DNA of 64,000 nucleotides from Celeribacter baekdonensis (GTDB taxonomy: Bacteria; Pseudomonadota; Alphaproteobacteria; Rhodobacterales; Rhodobacteraceae): assembly GCF_003047105.1 (NCBI RefSeq), contig NZ_CP028475.1, positions 62,001-126,000 on the forward strand. Direction: 5' to 3'. The position numbers were made by a program, and so were the translations under genes. Below are positions 51,911 to 60,406 of the stretch, piece by piece; position 1 is the first letter of the stretch; the number at the start of each line of letters is the position of its first letter. Below the pieces are notes generated by a model. It was not told the DNA's origin. It worked only from the letters and a program-made list of their open reading frames with translations, and did not search any database.

Positions 51911-51928
51911 GCGAGATATGTTTCTCGC
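51911..51928. promoter_or_regulatory. Palindrome in the cydA leader
   Basis: GCGAGA (51911-51916) and TCTCGC (51923-51928) form a perfect inverted repeat with a 6-base spacer, 20 bp before the cydA ATG. It could be a second regulator site or an mRNA hairpin near the ribosome site. Confidence 0.5.
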
Positions 51929-51947
51929 GTAATAGGAGCATGAGACA

Positions 51948-53561
51948 ATGGAGTTCGGATTGGTCGAGCTGTCGCGTCTGCAATTCGCGTCGACAGCACT
52001 TTTCCACTTTCTCTTTGTGCCGCTGACGCTGGGTCTGTCGATCATCGTCGCGATTATGGAGACTGTGTATGTGATGACGGGCCGCCCGATTTGGCGGCAG
52101 ATGACGAAATTCTGGGGTACGCTGTTTGGGATCAACTTTGTCCTGGGCGTCGCCACCGGCATCACGATGGAATTTCAGTTCGGGATGAACTGGTCCTATT
52201 ATTCTCATTACGTCGGTGACATTTTCGGCGCGCCTTTGGCGATTGAGGGTTTGATGGCCTTTTTCCTTGAAGCCACCTTTGTCGGGTTGTTTTTCTTTGG
52301 CTGGGACAAGCTGTCGCGTACCGCGCACCTTGTGGTCGCTTGGTTGGTTGCCATCGGGTCGAATTTCTCGGCGCTGTGGATTTTGATCGCCAATGGGTGG
52401 ATGCAAAACCCGGTGGGGGCCGTGTTCAACCCCGACACGATGCGCATGGAAATGACCAATTTCTTCGAGGTCGTGTTTAACGAGGTGGCGCAGGCCAAAT
52501 TCGTTCACACCGTTTCGGCAGGTTATGTCACCGCCTCTGTGTTCGTGCTGGGTGTTTCGTCGTGGTATCTCTTGAAGGGCCTCCACATGGAATTGGCCCG
52601 CCGCTCGATTGCTGTTGCGTCGGCCTTTGGCTTGGCGGCCGCCTTGTCTGTGGTGGTTTTGGGCGATGAGTCTGGGTACTCCGCTTCGCACACTCAAAAA
52701 ATGAAACTCGCGGCGATCGAGGCGATGTGGGAAACCCATCCGGCGCCTGCGCCGTTCACGTTGATCGGTTTTCCGGACAAAGAGGCGCGCGAAACCCATT
52801 ATGCCATCGAAATCCCCTATGTGATGGGCCTGATTGGCACGCGCTCTTTGACGCATGAAATTCCGGGCATTGATCAACTTGTCGCTGAATCAAAAGACAA
52901 AGTCCGTTCCGGTATCATCGCCTATGACGCGCTGATGACCATCCGGTCTGAGCGCGACAATACTCCGGCGGATGTGCGCGCCACATTCGAAGAACACTCC
53001 GAGGATTTGGGCTATGCCCTCTTGCTCAAACGCTATGTCGATGATCCAAGAGAGGCCACAGAGGCGCAAATCCAACAGGCCGCAGACGACACCGTGCCGG
53101 GCGTTTGGCCGATCTTCTGGGCCTTCCGCATCATGGTCGGGCTGGGCTTTAGCTTCATCACGGTCATGGCGTTTTTCTTTTACCGCGCCTCGTTCAAAGG
53201 CATGCAATTCCCGCGCTGGGCACTGCGTTTGGGCGTGATCATCATTCCGGCCCCGTGGATTGCCGCCGAGCTTGGCTGGTTCGTCGCCGAATTTGGCCGC
53301 CAACCTTGGACCGTGGATGGCATTCTGCCCACCGCCTTGTCGGCCTCGAACCTGTCGATCACCGACCTTCTGATCACGCTGACAGGCTTTGTGGTGTTCT
53401 ACACCGTGCTGTTCATCGTCGAGATGGGCTTGATGCTCAAATACATCAAAAAAGGCCCCTATATGGATGTTGCAGAAACCGACACATGGATGGAGCGCCA
53501 TTCGCACCGTCTGCGCACCCATGATGGCCAAGGCCCCTTTGCTGAAACCCCTGCGGAGTAA
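51948..53561 (+). CDS. cydA: Cytochrome bd ubiquinol oxidase subunit I
   Basis: Heme-bearing subunit (537 residues, nine hydrophobic spans) of the bd quinol oxidase. Visible features are the N-terminal VELSRLQFASTALFHFLFVPLTLGLS with the heme b595 His, the AQAKFVHTVSAGYVTASVFVLG segment, and the GRQPW motif in EFGRQPWTVDGILPTA after the Q-loop. The loop is of the short type. A TAGGAGC site precedes the ATG, and cydB follows after 5 bp. Confidence 0.95.
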   Translation: MEFGLVELSRLQFASTALFHFLFVPLTLGLSIIVAIMETVYVMTGRPIWRQMTKFWGTLFGINFVLGVATGITMEFQFGMNWSYYSHYVGDIFGAPLAIEGLMAFFLEATFVGLFFFGWDKLSRTAHLVVAWLVAIGSNFSALWILIANGWMQNPVGAVFNPDTMRMEMTNFFEVVFNEVAQAKFVHTVSAGYVTASVFVLGVSSWYLLKGLHMELARRSIAVASAFGLAAALSVVVLGDESGYSASHTQKMKLAAIEAMWETHPAPAPFTLIGFPDKEARETHYAIEIPYVMGLIGTRSLTHEIPGIDQLVAESKDKVRSGIIAYDALMTIRSERDNTPADVRATFEEHSEDLGYALLLKRYVDDPREATEAQIQQAADDTVPGVWPIFWAFRIMVGLGFSFITVMAFFFYRASFKGMQFPRWALRLGVIIIPAPWIAAELGWFVAEFGRQPWTVDGILPTALSASNLSITDLLITLTGFVVFYTVLFIVEMGLMLKYIKKGPYMDVAETDTWMERHSHRLRTHDGQGPFAETPAE

Positions 53562-53566
53562 ATGAC

Positions 53567-54730
53567 ATGATCCTTCACGACTTGATCTCTTTCGACATCC
53601 TCCGCGTGATCTGGTGGGCGCTTTTGGGCGTGCTCCTGATTGGCTTTGCCCTGACCGACGGCTTTGATTTGGGGGTCGGGGCCTTGTTGCCTTTCGTTGG
53701 CAAATCCGACACCGAACGCCGGGTGATCATCAACACCATCGGCCCGGTTTGGGAAGGCAACCAAGTGTGGTTCATCTTGGGCGGGGGGGCGATTTTCGCC
53801 GCTTGGCCGCCGCTTTATGCGGTGTCGTTCTCGGGCTTTTACCTTGCGATGTTCTTGGTGCTTGCCGCGCTGATCCTACGGCCTGTGGGTTTTAAATATC
53901 GGTCCAAACGCGAAAGTGCGACATGGCGGACGACATGGGATTGGGCGCTGTTCGTGGGCGGTGCGGTGCCTGCGCTGATCTTTGGTGTGGCTGTTGGCAA
54001 CGTGTTGCAAGGTGTGCCGTTCTACCTCACCCCTGACATGTTGATGCCGATGTATGAGGGCAACTCGATCATGAAGCTCTTGGGCCTTTTGAACCCCTAT
54101 GCGCTTTTGGCCGGTGTGGTGTCGCTGTCCATGTTGTTGATGCACGGCTCTGCCTGGCTTGGCCTGAAAACCGAAGGCGTGATTGCTGAGCGCGCCCGTC
54201 GCATCGGGGCCGTTGCGGGGATCGTTGCTGCGGTGTCTTATGCGCTTGCGGGGCTTTGGTTGGCCTTCGGCATTGAGGGCTATCAGATTGTTGGTGAGGT
54301 GGTCAAAGACGGGCCGTCTAATCCGCTGTTCTCCGACGTCACCCGTGGTGGTAGCTGGATGGACGCCTACGCCACCCGGCCTTGGATTGCTGTGGCCCCG
54401 ATCATGGGCTTTGCTGGCATTGCTCTGGCCGTGATGGGGCTGCGCGCAGGCCGCGAAGTCTCTACGCTCTTGTTCTCCAAGCTCGCGATCTTTGGCATCA
54501 TCTCTTCGGTCGGGTTAACGATGTTCCCGTTCATCCTGCCCTCGACCGTTGATCCGGCAAGCTCGCTCACCGTTTGGGACAGCTCCTCCTCGCATCTCAC
54601 CCTCTTTGTGATGCTGGTCTGTGCAATCATTTTTGTCCCGCTCATCCTCGCCTACACCTCTTGGGTTTACAAAGTCCTCTGGGGCAAAGTGACCGAAGAG
54701 GACGTCACCCAAAACTCGCAAAGCTACTGA
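53567..54730 (+). CDS. cydB: Cytochrome bd ubiquinol oxidase subunit II
   Basis: A 387-residue membrane subunit with about eight spans. The opening IRVIWWALLGVLLIGFALTDGFDLGVGALLPFVG and GPVWEGNQVWFILGGGAIFAAWPPLYA are canonical CydB. It pairs with CydA and is followed 14 bp later by cydX. Confidence 0.95.
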   Translation: MILHDLISFDILRVIWWALLGVLLIGFALTDGFDLGVGALLPFVGKSDTERRVIINTIGPVWEGNQVWFILGGGAIFAAWPPLYAVSFSGFYLAMFLVLAALILRPVGFKYRSKRESATWRTTWDWALFVGGAVPALIFGVAVGNVLQGVPFYLTPDMLMPMYEGNSIMKLLGLLNPYALLAGVVSLSMLLMHGSAWLGLKTEGVIAERARRIGAVAGIVAAVSYALAGLWLAFGIEGYQIVGEVVKDGPSNPLFSDVTRGGSWMDAYATRPWIAVAPIMGFAGIALAVMGLRAGREVSTLLFSKLAIFGIISSVGLTMFPFILPSTVDPASSLTVWDSSSSHLTLFVMLVCAIIFVPLILAYTSWVYKVLWGKVTEEDVTQNSQSY

Positions 54731-54744
54731 GAAAGGAAAGACTT

Positions 54745-54873
54745 ATGTGGTATTTCGCTTGGCTTTTAGGCCTCCCGCTCGCTGCCCTTTTCGCTGTGCT
54801 CAATGCGATGTGGCTTGAGATGCGCGAAGATGCGCGCCTCACCCAAGAGGCTGACGAAGACACCGCCGCCTGA
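54745..54873 (+). CDS. cydX: Cytochrome bd small subunit CydX
   Basis: A 42-residue single-span peptide, MWYFAWLLGLPLAALFAVLNAMW followed by an acidic tail. The WYFAWLLG opening and the conserved Glu/charged residue after the helix are the CydX signature. A GAAAGGA site precedes the ATG. It stabilises the CydAB complex. Confidence 0.92.
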   Translation: MWYFAWLLGLPLAALFAVLNAMWLEMREDARLTQEADEDTAA

Positions 54874-54901
54874 CTTCGCGTCCCTGTCAGGAGGTGCGAC
54901 C

Positions 54902-54940
54902 CCCGAGGGCGGATGTAGTTCCCCGCCCTCGGGACCAATA
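54902..54940 (+). terminator. Terminator-like stem-loop after cydABX
   Basis: CCCGAGGGCGG (54902-54912) pairs perfectly with CCGCCCTCGGG (54923-54933) around a 10-base loop. The stem is strong, though no T-run follows (ACCAATAAT). Confidence 0.65.
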
Positions 54941-54986
54941 ATCCCAGATACGCTGTCCTTCGGGGCAGATTTTTCACCTCAAATAA

Positions 54987-55002
54987 ATGCATACATATGC
55001 AT
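54987..55002. promoter_or_regulatory. Perfect palindrome upstream of the sulfide:quinone oxidoreductase gene
   Basis: ATGCATA (54987-54993) and TATGCAT (54996-55002) form an exact inverted repeat separated by CA, 20 bp before the ATG at 55023. It is a likely repressor site in the short cydX-sqr gap; a sulfide-responsive regulator of SqrR type is a candidate but is not encoded here. Confidence 0.55.
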
Positions 55003-55022
55003 ACGTTAATGCGGAGATCCCT

Positions 55023-56339
55023 ATGTACACCCGTTCTTCACTCCCGCTTGATCGGCGCGGATTCTTAGGCCTCGCCATCGGCGCAACGGCCCTTGCCGCA
55101 AGCTCCGGCCAGGCTGAGGCCTCCCCCCTCAAAACATCGGCCAAAATCGTCATTATCGGTGCGGGCGCGGGCGGCACAGCACTGGCCAACCGTTTGGTCA
55201 CCCGCCTTGAAGGCGCTCAGATCACCCTGCTTGATCCGCGCCAAGAGCATCTCTATCAACCCGGTCTGACATTGGTCGCCGCCGGTCTCAAATCTGCCGA
55301 TTACGTCACCTCCAAAACAACCGATTGGTTGCCCAAAGGCGTCACGTTGATCGCGCAAAAAGCCGCCGCCATAGACCCCGTCGCGAAAACCGTATCAACC
55401 GAAAGCGGTGACACGCTTGCATACGATTTCCTCGTCGTGGCCCCCGGGCTTGTACTCGATCATGACGCGATCGAGGGCTTTTCCCTTGATATGGTAGGCG
55501 AAAACGGCATCGGCGCTTTGTATGCCGGGCCGCAATACGCCAGTGCCACATGGAAAGCCGCCTCGACATTTATCGAAGAGGGCGGTCACGGTGTGTTCAC
55601 CCGTCCGGGCACCGAAATGAAATGTGCCGGCGCGCCTTTGAAACACACGTTTCTGATTGATGACCGCCTGCGCCGCGCCGGACACCGAGGCAAAGCCGAA
55701 ATCACCTACGCCGCCCATGATGGCGCGCTGTTTGGGGTGCCGATTGTGTCGGAAAAGGTCCGCATGATCTTTGGGGATCGGACTATTGCGCCAGTGTATC
55801 ATCACGTTCTCACATCCATTGACGTTGGCACCAAACGCGCAACATTCACCACTGCTGATGGTACAGATGAGATTGACTATGATTATCTGCACGTCATCCC
55901 GCCGCAGCGTGCGCCTGAGGTGATCCGCCAATCCGGTCTCTCCTGGGCCGACAAATGGACCGACCAAGGCTGGGTCGAATGCGACATGGCCACGTTGCAA
56001 CACCTGCGCTACCCCGAAATTTGGGCGCTTGGCGATGTGGCAGGCGTCCCAAAGGGCAAAACCGCCGCGTCGGTGAAATGGCAAGTGCCGGTGGTCGAGG
56101 ATCAAATCCTCTCCGCCATCGCGGGCACCGAGCCGAGCGAGACCTACAACGGCTATACCTCTTGCCCGATGATCACCAAAATCGGCCGCGCCATGTTGGT
56201 CGAATTTGATTACAACAACAACCTCACCCCCTCCTTCCCCGGCATCATTCCCCCGCTCGAAGAGCTATGGATTTCGTGGTTGATGAAAGAGGTCGCCCTG
56301 AAAGCCACCTATAACGCCATGCTGCGTGGCAAAGCATAA
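55023..56339 (+). CDS. sqr: Sulfide:quinone oxidoreductase-like flavoprotein with Tat signal
   Basis: A 438-residue FAD protein that should oxidise sulfide and reduce quinone at the membrane. A twin-arginine signal (LDRRGFLGLAIG, residues 9-20, cleavage near residue 35) indicates export after folding. It then shows VIIGAGAGGTALANRL, the redox-cysteine blocks MKCAGAPLKH (Cys201) and TSCPMITK (Cys381), and IWALGDVAGVPKGKTAASVKWQ. The C-terminal LWISWLMKEVALKATYNAML resembles type II SQRs. A Tat signal is unusual for SQR and could instead indicate a flavocytochrome-like relative. It is followed by a DUF5368 gene after 12 bp. Confidence 0.8.
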   Translation: MYTRSSLPLDRRGFLGLAIGATALAASSGQAEASPLKTSAKIVIIGAGAGGTALANRLVTRLEGAQITLLDPRQEHLYQPGLTLVAAGLKSADYVTSKTTDWLPKGVTLIAQKAAAIDPVAKTVSTESGDTLAYDFLVVAPGLVLDHDAIEGFSLDMVGENGIGALYAGPQYASATWKAASTFIEEGGHGVFTRPGTEMKCAGAPLKHTFLIDDRLRRAGHRGKAEITYAAHDGALFGVPIVSEKVRMIFGDRTIAPVYHHVLTSIDVGTKRATFTTADGTDEIDYDYLHVIPPQRAPEVIRQSGLSWADKWTDQGWVECDMATLQHLRYPEIWALGDVAGVPKGKTAASVKWQVPVVEDQILSAIAGTEPSETYNGYTSCPMITKIGRAMLVEFDYNNNLTPSFPGIIPPLEELWISWLMKEVALKATYNAMLRGKA

Positions 56340-56351
56340 GGAGCGCGCGCA

Positions 56352-56714
56352 ATGAAAGATTTAACAGTTCAAACCCTCCTTGCTGTGTTCGAGGAAATCT
56401 TTGGTCGGGGTCTGTTTTGGGCCATGGTTGTCGCTGCCGTTTTGGTGACTGTCGGCTATATCTATGTGCTGATCCGGGATCGGTCGGTGAGTTGGCGCAA
56501 ATTCCTTTGGGCACAACTTTCCATGCCATTGGGCGCGATTGGTGCGGTCTGGTTTGTGATGGCCATGACCCATTCCGCGCTTTCCGACATCGGCGGGGCC
56601 ATTGATGTCGGCGTGCTTTTGGGCGTGGCTGGGATGGGCGCGGTCGGCATGGCGATCTTGGTCTACACCGTCCAGTCCATCCTCAGAAAACCGCAAAGCG
56701 ACCCTGCATCCTGA
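56352..56714 (+). CDS. DUF5368 family small membrane protein
   Basis: A 120-residue protein with three hydrophobic segments (about residues 22-42, 55-75 and 85-110) and short charged ends. It fits the DUF5368 family, which I know only as small membrane proteins next to sulfide-oxidising flavoproteins. With the sqr gene 12 bp upstream and a GGAG site, the two are almost certainly co-transcribed; it may anchor the SQR or pass electrons to the quinone pool (inference). Confidence 0.72.
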   Translation: MKDLTVQTLLAVFEEIFGRGLFWAMVVAAVLVTVGYIYVLIRDRSVSWRKFLWAQLSMPLGAIGAVWFVMAMTHSALSDIGGAIDVGVLLGVAGMGAVGMAILVYTVQSILRKPQSDPAS

Positions 56715-56738
56715 CGGCCGCGAGAGCGACCCGAAGGT

Positions 56739-56775
56739 CAAGCCCCCATCTCGTGCGGAGTGGGGGGCTTGTTTG
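56739..56775 (+). terminator. Rho-independent terminator after sqr-DUF5368
   Basis: CAAGCCCCCA (56739-56748) pairs with TGGGGGGCTTG (56761-56771) and is followed by TTTG. It closes the sulfide-oxidation transcript. Confidence 0.75.
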
Positions 56776-56886
56776 CGCGGGCACGCCGGGGGGGCGCTAA
56801 GGGGCTTTCTCTTTACATCACGACAGCGCTCCTTTAATCGCACAGTGATGGACCGCGTGAACGGAAAAAGGCCTTGAGTACGAGAT

Positions 56887-57627
56887 ATGTGTGACACTTC
56901 CATCATCATTCCCGCCCGCAATGAGGCCGAAAACATCGAGACTTTGCTGGATGGCATTGCGCAAGCCTGTACCGCTATTGGCCCGTGGGAAGTGATCGTC
57001 ATCGACGATGCCTCTGATGATGGCATGGCCGACATCCTTGCCCGACGTATGACCCAGATGCCCGAGCTTCGGGTGATCCGTCACAACCGCTCCGGCGGTC
57101 AATCGGCGGGGGTGCATTCGGGTGTGCGTGCCGCGCGTGGTACGTATATCTGCACGCTCGATGGCGATGGTCAAAACCCGCCGTCTGAGATCCCGAACAT
57201 GCTGGCCCCTTTCAAAGGACCAAACAGTGCGCAGATCGGGCTCGTCGCGGGTCAACGCGTGGCCCGACAAGACACTTGGTCCAAACGCTACGCCTCTAAA
57301 TTTGCCAATGCGCTGCGCTCCAAAATTCTCAAAGATGGCACCCGTGACACCGGATGTGGCCTAAAAGCCTTTCGCCGCGATGACTTTTTGGCGCTGCCCT
57401 ATTTCGATCACATGCACCGCTATTTACCTGCGCTCTTTGCTCGCGACGGTTGGACCATTGCCCATGTCGACGTGTCCCATGCGGCGCGTGGCGGCGGTCG
57501 CTCGCATTATTCCAATCTTCAGCGCGCGCTTGTCGGTGCGACTGATTTGATCGGGGTGGCGTGGCTTTTGAAACGTCGCAAAAAAGCTCAGCCCACCGAA
57601 GTTACCCGTTCCGAAGATCAAGGCTAA
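56887..57627 (+). CDS. Family 2 glycosyltransferase (polyprenyl-phosphate sugar type)
   Basis: A 246-residue GT2 related to dolichyl-phosphate mannose synthase/ArnC. It has SIIIPARNEAENIETLLDGI at the N-terminus, the DDAS nucleotide site, the catalytic LDGDGQNPPSEI block (DxD-like) and GCGLKAFRRDDFLALPYFDHMHRYLPAL. It lacks C-terminal membrane helices, unlike ArnC. With the following LAB_N and GT39 genes it probably makes the polyprenyl-linked sugar used by the GT39 enzyme to decorate lipid A or another envelope glycan. Confidence 0.82.
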   Translation: MCDTSIIIPARNEAENIETLLDGIAQACTAIGPWEVIVIDDASDDGMADILARRMTQMPELRVIRHNRSGGQSAGVHSGVRAARGTYICTLDGDGQNPPSEIPNMLAPFKGPNSAQIGLVAGQRVARQDTWSKRYASKFANALRSKILKDGTRDTGCGLKAFRRDDFLALPYFDHMHRYLPALFARDGWTIAHVDVSHAARGGGRSHYSNLQRALVGATDLIGVAWLLKRRKKAQPTEVTRSEDQG

Positions 57628-57631
57628 GCTT

Positions 57632-57949
57632 ATGCAAATGCTGATGAATATGCTCCACGTCGACAGTGTTGCCGAGCTGTGGTGGGTGGTTTTTGGACTG
57701 GCCGCGCAGCTCATGTTCACGGCGCGGTTTCTGTTGCAATGGATCGCCTCTGAACGGGCCAAAGACAGCGTCATGCCCGTCGCGTTTTGGTATTTCTCTC
57801 TGATCGGCGGCGTGATGCTTTTGATCTATGCGCTCTATCGGGCCGACCCCGTGTTTATTCTGGGGCAGGCCCTCGGCGTCTTTATTTACGCCCGCAACCT
57901 TTGGCTGATTTATGCAAAACGACGCGCCCAACCCACCCCGTCTGAATGA
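57632..57949 (+). CDS. LAB_N domain membrane protein (lipid-A-disaccharide synthase N-terminal domain)
   Basis: A 105-residue protein with three hydrophobic segments and the LAB_N blocks GLAAQLMFTARFLLQWIASE, VMPVAFWYFSLIGGVMLLIYAL and GVFIYARNLWL. Despite the family name it is not a synthase; it resembles small transporter-like proteins adjacent to GT2/GT39 genes. It starts 4 bp after the GT2 stop and overlaps the GT39 gene by 38 bp, suggesting coupled expression. A flippase role for polyprenyl-sugar is conceivable. Confidence 0.78.
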   Translation: MQMLMNMLHVDSVAELWWVVFGLAAQLMFTARFLLQWIASERAKDSVMPVAFWYFSLIGGVMLLIYALYRADPVFILGQALGVFIYARNLWLIYAKRRAQPTPSE

Positions 57950-59339
57950 GTGGCTTCCGGGCGCTCTGATCCTTGTCGTCGTGGCCGTTGGCCTGCGGCT
58001 TTTGGCGCTTGCCTTTGATCACACAGACCTGTTCGTGGATGAGGTGCAATATTGGTTTTGGGGCCAAAACCTTGATTTCGGGTATTATTCCAAACCGCCA
58101 TTGATCGGCTGGGTGATCCGTTTGGTCACCGATCTGGCTGGCTCCGATGCGGCGTTTTGGGTGCGGATGCCCGGTGCGGTGTTGCATGGCATCACGGCTT
58201 TGATCTTGGGCGCACTGGCTGCGCGGTTGGCCGGGCGCACCGCCGCGCTTTGGACCGTGGCACTCTATCTCTCGCTGCCTTTCGTCAGTCTCGGTTCGGT
58301 GATGATCTCGACCGATACGATCATGGCACCGTTTTATGCCGCCGCGCTTTTGTTTCTGTTCCGCACCGCCGAAACGCGGCGGGCCTCTGACGCGCTGGCA
58401 GTCGGCGTGTGTGCCGGACTGGCCTTTATGGCGAAATATGCCGCCATTTACATCTTGGCCGGGGCCGGGTTGGCGATGATTTTTGTGCCCATGATGCGAC
58501 CCGGTTGGCGCAATCTTGCCGTGATGATCCTGGGCTTTGCCTTGGTGATCTCGCCCAATGTTGTGTGGAACCTCTCGCATGATTTGACCACCGTGTCGCA
58601 CACGATGGACAATGCCGGTTGGGTGCGGCACGGCGCAAAATTCGACCTCGGCTCACTCCTGACGTTTTTCGGCAGCCAGTTTGGTGTCTTTGGCGTGATC
58701 CCGATGGCGGCACTGGTCTGGGCCTATCTGCGCCCGCGCACTCAGGCCCATGTCGCTCTTATACTCTTGTCGATCCCTGCCATTTTTGCCGTGTCCATTC
58801 AGTCGCTTATGGATAAGGCCTATGCCAATTGGGCAATTGCCACCTATTTCGCCGGTACGGTTTTGGTGGTGATGGTCTTGCCGCGGGGGGGACGGATTGC
58901 GGCTCTTGCCCTGAATGGCATTTTGGCCGTGACGCTTCCGGTCTTGCTCATCCTCGCCCCGTGGCCGATGTCGGGCGATAAGCCGCTTTTGAACCGCTAT
59001 CTTGGTCGTCATGCCCTCTCCGAGAGCATCCTGACCTTGGCCGAGCGCGAGGACCTGCCTGTTGTTGCGTCCAATCGTGATGTCTTGGCCGATTTGTTTT
59101 ATACGGGCCGCGATCGTGATGTGGCCCTCTATGCCATGCCCGAAACAGGGCGTCCTTCAAGCTATTATGCCCAAAATTTCACACTGCCGGAGGAGATGCT
59201 TGGCTCCGTCTTGGTGATTTCCGTCGGTGACATCACCTGTCCGGGCGAGGCGTTTGACGGGCTGGTGCGTGAGGGCACGTGGGTGAAGACTGATCTGCGT
59301 GCAACCCGTGTGAAAGCCGCGTGTTTGTTCAAAAACTGA
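57912..59339 (+). CDS. Family 39 (ArnT-like) integral-membrane glycosyltransferase
   Basis: A 475-residue protein with about ten or more hydrophobic spans. The first periplasmic loop has the ArnT/PMT acidic motif FVDEVQYWFWGQ (about residues 43-54) followed by YYSKPPLIGW, which holds the catalytic Asp/Glu of this GT-C family. It would transfer a sugar from a polyprenyl phosphate donor to lipid A or another acceptor on the periplasmic side. The 38-bp overlap with the LAB_N gene is long but no later start fits the homology. Confidence 0.82.
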   Translation: MQNDAPNPPRLNEWLPGALILVVVAVGLRLLALAFDHTDLFVDEVQYWFWGQNLDFGYYSKPPLIGWVIRLVTDLAGSDAAFWVRMPGAVLHGITALILGALAARLAGRTAALWTVALYLSLPFVSLGSVMISTDTIMAPFYAAALLFLFRTAETRRASDALAVGVCAGLAFMAKYAAIYILAGAGLAMIFVPMMRPGWRNLAVMILGFALVISPNVVWNLSHDLTTVSHTMDNAGWVRHGAKFDLGSLLTFFGSQFGVFGVIPMAALVWAYLRPRTQAHVALILLSIPAIFAVSIQSLMDKAYANWAIATYFAGTVLVVMVLPRGGRIAALALNGILAVTLPVLLILAPWPMSGDKPLLNRYLGRHALSESILTLAEREDLPVVASNRDVLADLFYTGRDRDVALYAMPETGRPSSYYAQNFTLPEEMLGSVLVISVGDITCPGEAFDGLVREGTWVKTDLRATRVKAACLFKN

Positions 59340-59356
59340 GCGAGACAGCGCGCCGC

Positions 59357-60040
59357 TCAGTGTCCGGTTTGTTTCAAAACGACCCCGGCTGTGCGCGCAA
59401 TCAAGGCTATATCCGTGCGCAAGCTCAGGCGTCTGTAATAGAGGTGATCGTAGCGGACGCGGTCGGTGAAACTGGTCTCCCCGCGCCCTGAAATTTGCCA
59501 AACACCAGTGATGCCGGGGCGCATTTCAAAATACGCCCAACCATTGGCCGCCTCATACAGCATCTGCTGGCTCGTCATAAACGGACGCGGTCCGACAAAG
59601 CTCATATCGCCTTTGATGACGTTCAAAAGTTGAGGCAACTCATCGAGGCTGGTGGCACGAATGAACTGACCCACTTTGGTGATCCTGGGATCATGGCGTA
59701 ATTTTTGATACTTAAGCCACTCTTCCGCAACCTCGGGATCTTCACGGCACAAGCGTTCCAAAAGCTCATCGGCATTCTGGCGCATGCTGCGAAGCTTATA
59801 AAACTGGAACAGTTTGCCGTTTCGTCCAACCCGGCGCTGCATATAAAATGCAGGACCACCGTCAAGGCGCACAAGAAGGGCGAGCACCAAGATCACCGGC
59901 AAAAGAAAGGGGATCATCGCGGCGGCGAGCAGCAGGTCAAAAGCGCGTTTACCGCCTTTTCTATAAAAAAATCCTGACTGGGGTGGAACGGGACGCGCCC
60001 CTTTGGACAGATCGTTACTATTTTTTGATAAAATGGACAT
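59357..60040 (-). CDS. Exopolysaccharide initiating sugar transferase (undecaprenyl-phosphate type)
   Basis: Polyprenyl-phosphate hexose-1-phosphate transferase of 227 residues that starts repeat-unit synthesis. It has one N-terminal membrane helix (AFDLLLAAAMIPFLLPVILVLALLV), then VGRNGKLFQFYKLRSM, the catalytic LDELPQLLNVIKGDMSFVGPRP and GITGVWQISGRG. It lacks the five-helix N-terminal domain of WbaP, so it is of the short PglC-like form. It stands alone and converges on the GT39 gene; no other exopolysaccharide genes adjoin it. Confidence 0.9.
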   Translation of the reverse strand: MSILSKNSNDLSKGARPVPPQSGFFYRKGGKRAFDLLLAAAMIPFLLPVILVLALLVRLDGGPAFYMQRRVGRNGKLFQFYKLRSMRQNADELLERLCREDPEVAEEWLKYQKLRHDPRITKVGQFIRATSLDELPQLLNVIKGDMSFVGPRPFMTSQQMLYEAANGWAYFEMRPGITGVWQISGRGETSFTDRVRYDHLYYRRLSLRTDIALIARTAGVVLKQTGH

Positions 60041-60406
60041 ATTCGCCCCCCCGCGAATAGCGACTGGTTATTTGAAACACGTATTACTGCGCCTGCCTTG
60101 CGCGATTCTTTGGATCGGGGATAGCGATCCCGCGGGTTTGTATCACGGTTTATAGCTAGAGCGCAGTTTCATGTGGGAATTTTATTTTCTACTCGCAAAA
60201 GTCTGCCGATTCTTTGGTGGATTTACTGTGGTGTTCGCATGATGGCGGGTAAATTTGGAGCCTTGCGCCACGCTTTGAAGGGCTTGCACTTTGACGCTTG
60301 CCCACCATTATGGTGAAAATTTTCAAGACGCAGAGCGCAGATAGGCCCTGGCGTGGCTTGATATGCGGTTTTAGACGAATGGGATTGTGACGATGATGGA
60401 GACCAA
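60041..60406. other. Intergenic region upstream of modB, no modA
   Basis: This 366-bp gap is too short for a modA-sized gene (about 750 bp) and no conserved reading frame is visible. It contains a perfect inverted repeat GGATCG/CGATCC at 60112-60117 and 60125-60130. I see no obvious ModE palindrome or riboswitch. It must hold the promoters for the divergent sugar transferase and modBC. Confidence 0.5.
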
